Origin: Candidatus Microgenomatus sp.
Lineage (GTDB): Bacteria; Patescibacteriota; Microgenomatia; UBA1400; PJMF01
Direction: 5' to 3'
NCBI GenBank assembly: GCA_020724725.1
Contig: DYGL01000005.1
Coordinates: forward strand, 1 to 37,120
DNA length: 37,120 bases
The position numbers and the translations under genes were made by a program. The notes beneath the pieces are model-generated. The model had not been told where the DNA came from. It made no database searches and worked only from the letters and a program-made list of their open reading frames with translations. Every line of letters begins with the position of its first letter. The first letter of the stretch is position 1. Positions 15,463 through 23,050 of the stretch are shown here, in pieces.

Positions 15463-18400
15463 GTGAGCGAATTTCAGCCATCACTTCTCTAATCAATTGT
15501 TTAAGATCTTCGACTTCTTCCTTGGTGATTGAATAGGCGTGACTGATATGCTCACTACTTCCTTTTTCTTTGGGCTCGATAAACTCAAACACTGCTTCGC
15601 TCACTTGCCAATTAGGATTGATCGTCCTGTCTAAATCCAGCAATAACTTGTAAAAAATCAATTGACGCTTATATGGACCGCGAATTGTTTCTGGCAAAGC
15701 TAGCTCACGAGGAGAAAAATCTTTTTGGTAAGTCTTGCTACTAGCATCAATCCCACCTCTAGTTTTGGGAGAACCAGTTTTATAATCATAAACTCGAAGT
15801 AGCCCTCGACTTAAATCAATCAAATCAATGCGATCAATCTTACCAGAAAGTTGAATGTCTCCCAGCAAAATCTTACGACTGCCGCCAAAACTACGCTCTA
15901 CATCAAAAACCTGAGCAGGCTCAACTAAACGAGCAGCGTAATAACTACTTAGAATTTCTTGACCATGTTTGAGCTGATCTGCAAAATCACTTGGACTTAA
16001 AACTTCTTTCTGCAAAGCAATTTGAAATTCTGTCAACAAAAATTCTAGACTCGGCACTTGTTTGCTTTGTTTTTCTAGCTTATAAAACCTCTCCAAAGCT
16101 GCGTGCACTGCCGTACCAAAAGACATGAAAACTTTTTTAGCTCTAGGAATACGTAGTAGATTTTTTTCCAAAAATTCCATCGGATCGCGCAAATAAGTGT
16201 TAAGCGCTGTAACCGACAGTTGAAAATCCTGCACCAAAGTAGCCAAGAAGTCCCGCTGACTATGAGTGACTTTGGGCTGGTCACTAATGGTCATTAATTT
16301 GGTGAGGTAGCTCTCTGCCTGATCAAGAATTTCTGGCTTAGTCTGTTCTTGCAAAAACTGCACCCCAGTTTTACTCATAATTTCGCTCAGTTCTGTCAAG
16401 AAAATTGTTGGAAATTTATCACTGCTTTGGCCATTCTCAATGATTTGTTCTGGCAAGCTCAAATAAAGTTGTTTCTTGGCCCGAGTAAGTGCCACATAAA
16501 AAAGACGCCGATCGTCTTCATTGCGTTCTTTTTCTGATAAATCAGTGTTCTTGATAATGCCTTCTGGCAACTTAATCTTATTTTTCTCTCTTTGGTTGCC
16601 CCATTTTTTGTCAACCAAATTAATCAAAAAAACATGTTCCCACTCCATACCCTTGGCGCTGTGCACTGTCGAAAGATAGACACTATCCTGACTGGGAATT
16701 AAATTTTTACTTTGAATTTGAATTTGGTGTTCTTTATAAATTTCCAACTGCGAAAGAAAATCGGTCAGCTTGAGTTGATGATTTTTATCCAAAAGCGCCT
16801 TGATTTCAGCAAATAAAGAATTGAGGGCTAAAATCTGCTCAAAACTATCTGGTAATTTTTGTAAAAAATCTAAAAAGCCAAAGTTCTCCTTTGCGATTAA
16901 CTCTTCAAAAAAATGATTGAAAGTTAACTGTGCGTCTTTGCCAACAAAAGTTTGCAGTTTAGATAAAAAATTCTGAATTGGCAAGAATTCCTCAATGCTA
17001 ATTTCCTGTCCCACTAATTCTTGATTAATTGTTGGTAAATCTTTTTGCAATAAGTCATAAAGACTGATTCTTGATTTACTAGCTGCTCTAGAAAGCTTCA
17101 TCACCAATAAAGAATCTAAACCTAGCCAAGAAAAATTCATCACCCTGTAAAGTAAATCTTCCTCATCTGCTGTCTTTAATTTACTAATGAGAGTCATCAA
17201 CATTAATAGCTCAGCAATGTAGTTATTTTGCAAAACATCATTGCCTCTACTCAATTGAAAAGGAATATCCCATTTTTCCAAAACTTCAATTAAAGTTTTG
17301 ACATCACTGTGATTTCGATATAAAACAGCAATCTCAGCCAAAGCGACTCCTTGCTCACGCAATTTCTTGATTTGCTCTGCGACTGCTACCGCCTCCAAAA
17401 CTTGAGAAGGGGCTTTGAAAAATTCTAGTTGAGCTCCCTGACCCTTTGGGCTTTGCAACTTGGTCACTAATTTAATTTTTTCGTCATCACCACTTAACTG
17501 AGAAAGCTTGTTGTAAGCAATTAATTCTGTGGCTAAATCATAAACATTCTGTGGACAACGATAAGCTGTATCCAAAGTAATTACTTTGGCATTTGGGTAA
17601 GTGCGAGTAAAAGCCAAAACATTTTCCACACTCGCACCTTGGAAACGATAAATCGCTTGATTTGGATCCCCCACAGCAAACAAGTCAGCTAAACCACCTC
17701 TTTCCTCCCAATACGAAACCAGCAAATTAATCAATTTATTCTGAGCGGAATTAGTATCCTGATACTCATCAATCAAAAAGTAGTGTAAATTTTCTTGGTA
17801 TTCACGAAGTAAAAGTTCGTGTTTACTGAAAGCCTCCACCACAAAATTAATCATGTCATCATAGTCAAAGCGAAAGGTTTGATGTAAATTTTCTTGATAA
17901 TTTTGGTAAAGAAGCAATAAGTTTTTATTTTTGGCGACTTTTTTTTCAAAGCTAGCAATTTTGCTTTTATTCTTACTAGTTTGCTTAAATTCCAACAGTT
18001 CCTGCTCTGCAAAACGCACCATTTCTTCAAACTGAAGAACTGAAACACCTTCCCTCTTAAGATCGGAAATCGCCTTGATAATGTCGCGCACATAAAAATA
18101 TTGATCATTGAGTGGACGCAAGTGCTCAGGTTTTAATTCATCAATCAATTTTTCAAAAAGCTGATAACGATCTAGGTCGCTCAAATGCTCACTTTCTCTC
18201 TGTAGTGGAAAATATTCGCCGTGATCATTGATCACTTGACGACAAAAAGAGTGGAAAGTACTGATATTAACGTAATAAGCATCTTTACCGATGATCTTGA
18301 GCAAGCGCTCGCGCATATTCTTGGCAGCCGCTTCAGTGAAAGTTAAAGCCATGATTGTATCTGGCTTAGCATCAGTCATACGCAGAATATTAGCGATACG

Positions 18401-18532
18401 AAGAGATAAAACTTGAGTTTTGCCAGTTCCAGGGCCAGCGATCAAAAGCAATGGGCCTTGTTCAATATAATCAACGGCCTCTTTTTGCAAAGAGTTGAGT
18501 TTTTGATAATCTGATTCAAAATTATGATTCAT
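15431..18532 (-). CDS. UvrD/PcrA-type helicase fused to a RecB-like PD-(D/E)XK nuclease
   Basis: The 1033-residue protein is a superfamily 1A DNA helicase. Motifs: Q motif LNSLQKEAVD (13-22), Walker A GPGTGKT (33-39), motif Ia FTEAAAKNMRER, motif II LIDEYQDTN, motif III VGDPNQAIYRFQGA, motif IV region DTAYRCPQ, motif V VYLSTVHSAKGMEWEHVFLINL and motif VI ERNEDDRRLFYVALTRAKKQLYLS. The C-terminal 250 residues form a PDDEXK nuclease of the RecB/AddB/Cas4 kind: FGTAVHAALE (His), GKIDRIDLID (Asp), LRVYDYKTGS (D-x-K) and RQLIFYKLLLD. Such fusions process DNA ends, often as an alternative to RecBCD/AddAB. It starts seven bases after the dihydrouridine synthase gene. No iron-sulfur Cys cluster of the AddB type is evident. 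Confidence 0.88.
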   Translation of the reverse strand: MNHNFESDYQKLNSLQKEAVDYIEQGPLLLIAGPGTGKTQVLSLRIANILRMTDAKPDTIMALTFTEAAAKNMRERLLKIIGKDAYYVNISTFHSFCRQVINDHGEYFPLQRESEHLSDLDRYQLFEKLIDELKPEHLRPLNDQYFYVRDIIKAISDLKREGVSVLQFEEMVRFAEQELLEFKQTSKNKSKIASFEKKVAKNKNLLLLYQNYQENLHQTFRFDYDDMINFVVEAFSKHELLLREYQENLHYFLIDEYQDTNSAQNKLINLLVSYWEERGGLADLFAVGDPNQAIYRFQGASVENVLAFTRTYPNAKVITLDTAYRCPQNVYDLATELIAYNKLSQLSGDDEKIKLVTKLQSPKGQGAQLEFFKAPSQVLEAVAVAEQIKKLREQGVALAEIAVLYRNHSDVKTLIEVLEKWDIPFQLSRGNDVLQNNYIAELLMLMTLISKLKTADEEDLLYRVMNFSWLGLDSLLVMKLSRAASKSRISLYDLLQKDLPTINQELVGQEISIEEFLPIQNFLSKLQTFVGKDAQLTFNHFFEELIAKENFGFLDFLQKLPDSFEQILALNSLFAEIKALLDKNHQLKLTDFLSQLEIYKEHQIQIQSKNLIPSQDSVYLSTVHSAKGMEWEHVFLINLVDKKWGNQREKNKIKLPEGIIKNTDLSEKERNEDDRRLFYVALTRAKKQLYLSLPEQIIENGQSSDKFPTIFLTELSEIMSKTGVQFLQEQTKPEILDQAESYLTKLMTISDQPKVTHSQRDFLATLVQDFQLSVTALNTYLRDPMEFLEKNLLRIPRAKKVFMSFGTAVHAALERFYKLEKQSKQVPSLEFLLTEFQIALQKEVLSPSDFADQLKHGQEILSSYYAARLVEPAQVFDVERSFGGSRKILLGDIQLSGKIDRIDLIDLSRGLLRVYDYKTGSPKTRGGIDASSKTYQKDFSPRELALPETIRGPYKRQLIFYKLLLDLDRTINPNWQVSEAVFEFIEPKEKGSSEHISHAYSITKEEVEDLKQLIREVMAEIRSLSFLDTALEE

Positions 18533-18539
18533 TTGCCAA

Positions 18540-19628
18540 CTAAATAAGCTGATGTTTCTTCAAAATTTCTGCCACTTCAGTCGCACTGTTACTACGCACT
18601 AATTCTGATCTTATCAAAGCAGCTTGTTCTACACCTTTAGTGTACCATGCCAGATGTTTACGCATGGGTAAAAAATTATATCTTTCTTTTTGACCATAAG
18701 TTTCTTCATAAAGTTTGGCGTGCTCCAAAGCAATGGCAAAAAGATTATGAGTGCGCAAAAATTCTTCTCGCTGCTTTGAAGGCAAAAAAACAAAAGGTCG
18801 ACCAAAACTAGCTCTTCCAATCAAAACTCCATCTACTCCACAATCAATAACTTTCTGCTTGGCTTCTTCGTAATCAAGCACGTCTCCATTGCCCAAAAAG
18901 ATTGTGTTTGGACTATTTTGCTTGACTATCGCTGTGGCTTTGGCAATCACTTCCCAATTAGAACGACCAGAATAAGACTGTTTGAGAGTGCGACCATGCA
19001 GGGAAATAGCTGCTAAATTCATTTGTGTTAGATTTGGCAGCCAACTCTCAATCTCGTCATCTGCAATGCCAATTCTGGTTTTGACAGAAACTGTAGGCTG
19101 ACGCTTGCGATCTGCATCTTCTAGTGCAAAAAACTTTTTCTTGTCTCTTAGTGCGGCAATCGTCTGAGTTGAAATATCTTCACAATCTTCTAAAAGCAAA
19201 CCTTCGCTCCACTCTTGGACCCCAGTTTGTACGGCTTTAATAATTTCTCGTGCCAAATCTGGAGTTCTAATCAGACCAGCTCCAGAACCATGACTGGAAA
19301 CGGTAGGAGCTGGACAACCCATATTAATATCAATACCATCCACTCCCATTTCGCAAAGTAGCACTGCTACTTGCTTAAAATATTTTGGAGTTTTACCAAA
19401 AATTTGAGCAATTAATGGTCTCTGAGCGTTGTCAAAATCAAAATGATTGAGAATTTGTGTACTTTTGCTCAAACAAACCCCTTCCACATTGGCAAATTCA
19501 GTAAAAACTAGCTCCATTTGTCCGTATTTTTTACTAATGCTACGAAAAGGATAATCACTAACCCCATCCATTGGTGAGAGGGCTAGAATCATTCCTTTTT
19601 CTGCTTTAATTTTCTGCCAAAAGTTCAT
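18540..19628 (-). CDS. dus: tRNA-dihydrouridine synthase (Dus family)
   Basis: Dus enzymes are FMN proteins that reduce uridine to dihydrouridine in tRNA D-loops. The roughly 362-residue protein shows the start ALSPMDGVSDYPFR, ELVFTEFANVEG, PLIAQIFGKTP, DGIDINMGCPAP with the catalytic Cys, GSGAGLIRTPDLAREIIKAV, VSVKTRIGI, ISLHGRTLKQSYSG, IFLGNGDV and GVDGVLIGRASFGRPFVF. Between the IIKAV helix and VSVKTRIG there is an extra stretch of some 45 residues (GVQEWSEGLLLEDCEDIS ... DADRKRQPT) that standard DusB lacks. I start at ATG 19628 (MNFWQK) because TATAAT (19635-19640) lies six bases ahead and inside the longer frame. The box overlaps the stop codon of the upstream gene. UvrD follows seven bases later. 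Confidence 0.9.
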   Translation of the reverse strand: MNFWQKIKAEKGMILALSPMDGVSDYPFRSISKKYGQMELVFTEFANVEGVCLSKSTQILNHFDFDNAQRPLIAQIFGKTPKYFKQVAVLLCEMGVDGIDINMGCPAPTVSSHGSGAGLIRTPDLAREIIKAVQTGVQEWSEGLLLEDCEDISTQTIAALRDKKKFFALEDADRKRQPTVSVKTRIGIADDEIESWLPNLTQMNLAAISLHGRTLKQSYSGRSNWEVIAKATAIVKQNSPNTIFLGNGDVLDYEEAKQKVIDCGVDGVLIGRASFGRPFVFLPSKQREEFLRTHNLFAIALEHAKLYEETYGQKERYNFLPMRKHLAWYTKGVEQAALIRSELVRSNSATEVAEILKKHQLI

Positions 19629-19634
19629 ATGAGT

Positions 19635-19640
19635 ATTATA
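19635..19640 (-). promoter_or_regulatory. -10 box of the dus gene, overlapping the upstream stop codon
   Basis: TATAAT on the minus strand, six bases before the ATG at 19628. It overlaps the last codon and stop of the C39-like gene, so the promoter is embedded in the preceding gene. Confidence 0.55.
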
Positions 19641-21354
19641 AGCCATGAAACTCTAAAAATTTTTCCAACAAAAAGAAATGGTCTAAATTATCTCTCAAAG
19701 AATCAATCAATAAGTTAAGTTGGTAAAAAAGGTAAAAACTCAATTTGCCATTTTGAAAATCTGAACTCGCTTGGCTTGCCAATTCGTTTAACCTTGTCTG
19801 TTGTAAAACATCAAAGCTTTTTTCAATTACTTCAAGACTATAGTTGGAGTCAGCAGTTTTAACAAAATCAATTTTTAAAAGCAATTGTTCAACTTTATCC
19901 AAATCTTGCTCGCTAGATAATAGAGAAGATAAACTAATCATTTGCATTGATCCATCTTCTTGATAAAGAAAAATTTGCACCCTATCTAAAGTAGATAAAG
20001 AAAAAATTTTACTTGTAAAAAGCAAATTAAATTGACTCGCTTCCGGCTTAGAATAATAAAACAAACTATAGTCAGCTCCAATTACTTCTGCTCCAGCATT
20101 TATGCTCTCTTTAACTGTCCAAAGCTCTTCAATTTCTTGGCCCAAGGCATCGCTTAGTGCAAATTGCAAATCATTTGGTACCACTAGAAATAAATAAGAA
20201 AGATCAGTGAAACTTGGCTTAAAAAGCCTAAGTGATTCAATTGGCTCTGGGACTAGAGAGAGCAAATTGTAATCATAAAGCGGATCTCTGATCAAAAAAT
20301 CATCCTCATCTTCCAAAAAACTCTCCACCAAAAAGAAATGTCCAGGAACAGCAGCTATTTGTACAGAATTATCTGCCAAAGATTGACGTAAAGTAGTTAT
20401 ATTCTCAGCCTCTTGGCTTTTGAAATAGCTAAATTCTAGTTTTGGCAAGAGATTTTCATTTTGATTGCTTAAAATTTGAGATAAGCGACTTACAGCCAAC
20501 CAATTTAGCAAACCATCAGCCACATAGCCGTCAGCCTGTGCAAGCAGCCATTGATTTAGACTGTCTGGATTTAATAGCTCACCATTTTCTAAAAAATGAA
20601 AACCGTAATTTCGAAGAAGCATGGCTGCTGAACTCAAAGCGCAAGCCCAACGACTCATGGAGGGATCGCTACTCCACAAATCAGCGTGATCATAAACCTT
20701 AGATGCCCACGACTGATCATTTTGTTTGAAATGAAGTCGATTTGGCACAAATTCTTTAACCACAATTTGATCAAAATAAGCCTTTGAATTGGCGACCGAA
20801 CCAGTGGCAATTTTTAAACCAAATTTTCCTCCATCTGGAATAGCTGGCCAAGTCGCATCAGTGGCAAAAAGTCTCTCACCATCAACCAACATCTCAATTT
20901 TTTCTCTGGAATAAAGTAAGTGAATATAATAATCACGATTAATCTCTAAAACGAAGGGGATGCTCGTTCTAACTAGTGAAAAACCATTGCGAATGTCTTC
21001 AACAATCAGCTGGTTATTGTAAAAATGAAAATCATAAAAATGGTTGGCATCCCGCATGCCAAGGACAAAATTTTTATCACTTTTGTCAAAAACTTTAAAT
21101 ATAAAATCTACTTCATACTCTTTCATACCAAGCCAAAATTCATCTTTGGGCATGATGGTACTCAGCTTACGAGACTGAGTTAGAGTGGCATATAAAGCTT
21201 GATTCTGAATTTGCCAATATGACCAAGAGCCATTAACCAACTCCCATCGACTCAAATCTCCTGAAAAATCATCACTAAAAACTCTGTCTAAAGCTTGAGT
21301 TGGCTTCACAGATGAAAAATAAAAAAGAGTAATTAGAAAAAGACATAATTTCAT
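19636..21354 (-). CDS. Secreted protein with concanavalin-like domain and C39-like cysteine peptidase domain
   Basis: Protein of 572 residues. A signal peptide (about 1-21, ending near TQA-L) is followed by a beta-sandwich of the LamG/DUF1080 kind (about 26-200: FSDDFSGDLSRWELVNGSWSYW, GGKFGLKIATGSVANSKAYFDQIVV). Residues about 208-395 look like a C39_2-type papain-like peptidase: Gln in FKQNDQSWAS, Cys in RWACALSSAAMLLRNYGF, His in AAVPGHFFLVESF and Asp in FLIRDPLYDY. The C-terminal 170 residues are helical and unassigned. It is probably exported and bound to, or acts on, surface peptides or peptidoglycan-linked material. CATAAT (21364-21369) is nine bases before the ATG. A direct enzymatic test is not implied by the sequence alone. 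Confidence 0.65.
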   Translation of the reverse strand: MKLCLFLITLFYFSSVKPTQALDRVFSDDFSGDLSRWELVNGSWSYWQIQNQALYATLTQSRKLSTIMPKDEFWLGMKEYEVDFIFKVFDKSDKNFVLGMRDANHFYDFHFYNNQLIVEDIRNGFSLVRTSIPFVLEINRDYYIHLLYSREKIEMLVDGERLFATDATWPAIPDGGKFGLKIATGSVANSKAYFDQIVVKEFVPNRLHFKQNDQSWASKVYDHADLWSSDPSMSRWACALSSAAMLLRNYGFHFLENGELLNPDSLNQWLLAQADGYVADGLLNWLAVSRLSQILSNQNENLLPKLEFSYFKSQEAENITTLRQSLADNSVQIAAVPGHFFLVESFLEDEDDFLIRDPLYDYNLLSLVPEPIESLRLFKPSFTDLSYLFLVVPNDLQFALSDALGQEIEELWTVKESINAGAEVIGADYSLFYYSKPEASQFNLLFTSKIFSLSTLDRVQIFLYQEDGSMQMISLSSLLSSEQDLDKVEQLLLKIDFVKTADSNYSLEVIEKSFDVLQQTRLNELASQASSDFQNGKLSFYLFYQLNLLIDSLRDNLDHFFLLEKFLEFHGL

Positions 21355-21406
21355 TTGGACTGAATTATGTCTCAGTTAGTTTACAAAAAGTGCAACTTAA
21401 AAGTAA

Positions 21407-22807
21407 TTACCTAGCAATAGAATAATTATCTAAATAGCGCAAAAAGATAGCTGGTGGATCTTCAAGTAGAAATTGCTGAAATTCCTGATAAATGGTACGT
21501 CTTTCCTCTAGATCAAGGGTTTTACGGCCTCTCTCTAGTAAGCTATCAATTCTGGTATTTTTATAATTAGTAAAGTTGGTGGGTTGTGAAGAATGCCACA
21601 TGAAATACTGATCAGGATCAATAGAAGATTCTTGACCAATTAATAATAGTTGGTAATTGCTGAGATCTGGAAAATTACTGATTTTAATGGTGATTTGCAA
21701 ATTAAGATTTTGGCAAAGTTCTTTTTCTTTAGCATCTTGATTTTTCTGACATCTCTCTACAGCAAAACTAGAAAAATCTTGCCATTCTTTTTTAATTTGC
21801 TCTGCTTCATCAATGAAATTTGAACTAGTGGTCAACTCAAAACTTAAAGGAGTTCGGGGCATTTCATCCATCAAACGGTCAGCAGCCCGCTCCAAGTCTT
21901 TGGCATAATCTTTACCACCTTGCAAATAAACCCAAGAGCGAGGATTGATGGGACCTATAGCTCTAGCTGTACCGTAATTTTTCTCCAAAATATAGGACAA
22001 AGCTTGGCGCACACCTTTGGTGATTAAAGGATCTGCATGATTAAAGAAAACAGCCAAATAACGATCATAGGCCAATTCTTTGGCTAATTCTAACCCAGAC
22101 CAATCACAGAGATCATAGCAGTCAGCAATATTTAGTAAAACATCTACTTCACCTTTTTTAAAAGCGTTTACAGCTTCATCCTCAGTCAAATAAAAACGAT
22201 AAATATACCTAGCATCTGGACCATCAATTTTAAATTCACTCAATTTGTTACCTTTTAACTTATAATCAAGCATTTTGTATTGACCAATACCAATAATCTT
22301 CATTTTATCTGGACCAAAAAGTTTATTTTCCCACTGAGTTCTAAAGATTGGCTCTGCAACAGCAATAATAAAAGGCGTAAATGGTTCAGGTAAAGTAAAA
22401 ATAACTTCATTGGGGGTGCTAATTGTCTGCACATCAGCAAAGTTATAAAAAATGTCTTCTGGCTTGAGTTCTTTACCATCTTGCCATTTCAAATCTTTTT
22501 TGAGCACAAAGCGATATTGCTTGCCGTCGTCTTCAACAACCCATCTTTCCGCCAACAAAGGCTCTGCTTGAAGATCTGGGCCAATTTTGGTCAAACCAGC
22601 ACTTAATTGATTTTTAATCGGTTTTGGCAAATCAGTTAGAGTATATTCACCAACAATAGCCACATAAGTACTTTTTTTGAAAGCCAGTTTTTTATTAAGC
22701 AAAGGCAAAAGAAAAGAGAAAAAGACTAAAGCAACAATGATTGAAGATAAAAAAATCAAGCCGTGCTTGCGCACATAGCTACTGATGTACCAGTATAATT
22801 TACGCAT
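21407..22807 (-). CDS. Membrane-anchored ABC-type solute-binding protein, family 5 (peptide-binding-like)
   Basis: The 466-residue protein has one N-terminal membrane span (about 17-36) instead of a lipoprotein signal. The remainder matches the SBP_bac_5 family (OppA/DppA-like), which delivers peptides or nickel to ABC importers: LTKIGPDLQAEPLLAERW, YRFVLKKDLKWQDGKELKPEDIFYNF, IIGIGQYKMLDYKLKG, YFNHADPLITKGVRQALSYIL and the closing LDLEERRTIYQEFQQFLLEDPPAIFLRYLDNY. It is shorter than OppA (about 520) and two Cys pairs (CYDLCDW, CQKNQDAKEKELC) are unusual. No permease or ATPase gene is next to it. It starts four bases after secG, so the two are probably cotranscribed and coupled. Confidence 0.85.
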   Translation of the reverse strand: MRKLYWYISSYVRKHGLIFLSSIIVALVFFSFLLPLLNKKLAFKKSTYVAIVGEYTLTDLPKPIKNQLSAGLTKIGPDLQAEPLLAERWVVEDDGKQYRFVLKKDLKWQDGKELKPEDIFYNFADVQTISTPNEVIFTLPEPFTPFIIAVAEPIFRTQWENKLFGPDKMKIIGIGQYKMLDYKLKGNKLSEFKIDGPDARYIYRFYLTEDEAVNAFKKGEVDVLLNIADCYDLCDWSGLELAKELAYDRYLAVFFNHADPLITKGVRQALSYILEKNYGTARAIGPINPRSWVYLQGGKDYAKDLERAADRLMDEMPRTPLSFELTTSSNFIDEAEQIKKEWQDFSSFAVERCQKNQDAKEKELCQNLNLQITIKISNFPDLSNYQLLLIGQESSIDPDQYFMWHSSQPTNFTNYKNTRIDSLLERGRKTLDLEERRTIYQEFQQFLLEDPPAIFLRYLDNYSIAR

Positions 22808-22811
22808 TTTA

Positions 22812-23027
22812 TTAGATCAGTAAAAGAGCCACTGAATTAAACACAAACAATAATAAGAAAAAAATTGTAGCGTAATAAAGTAGCTTCTCAATGCCTTTAC
22901 GAGTGTGGTAGGTTTCCCCAGCTCCACCCATAAAACTTGATTTGCCTTCAGTACCTGGTTGCAAGAGCACTAAAGAAACTAAAATCATCGAAACAAATAA
23001 TTGACTAGCTAACAAAAAACTGTCCAT
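22812..23027 (-). CDS. secG: Preprotein translocase subunit SecG
   Basis: SecG is the small subunit of the SecYEG channel. The 71-residue protein has two membrane helices (about 4-23 and 46-69) joined by the conserved loop VLLQPGTEGKSSFMGGAGETYHTRKGIEK, in which the LLQ-G and GGAGE-type block is diagnostic. The frame can begin at TTG 23036, but ATG 23027 (MDSFLLA) is favoured because TAGAAT (23036-23041) lies eight bases before it. The solute-binding protein gene follows at four bases. RNase Y lies just upstream on the same strand, with 23 bases between its stop and this start. Confidence 0.92.
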   Translation of the reverse strand: MDSFLLASQLFVSMILVSLVLLQPGTEGKSSFMGGAGETYHTRKGIEKLLYYATIFFLLLFVFNSVALLLI

Positions 23028-23035
23028 ATGTTCCA

Positions 23036-23041
23036 ATTCTA
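23036..23041 (-). promoter_or_regulatory. -10 box of secG
   Basis: TAGAAT on the minus strand, eight bases before the ATG at 23027. It lies in the spacer between rny and secG. Confidence 0.45.
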
Positions 23042-23050
23042 CCTTATCTT

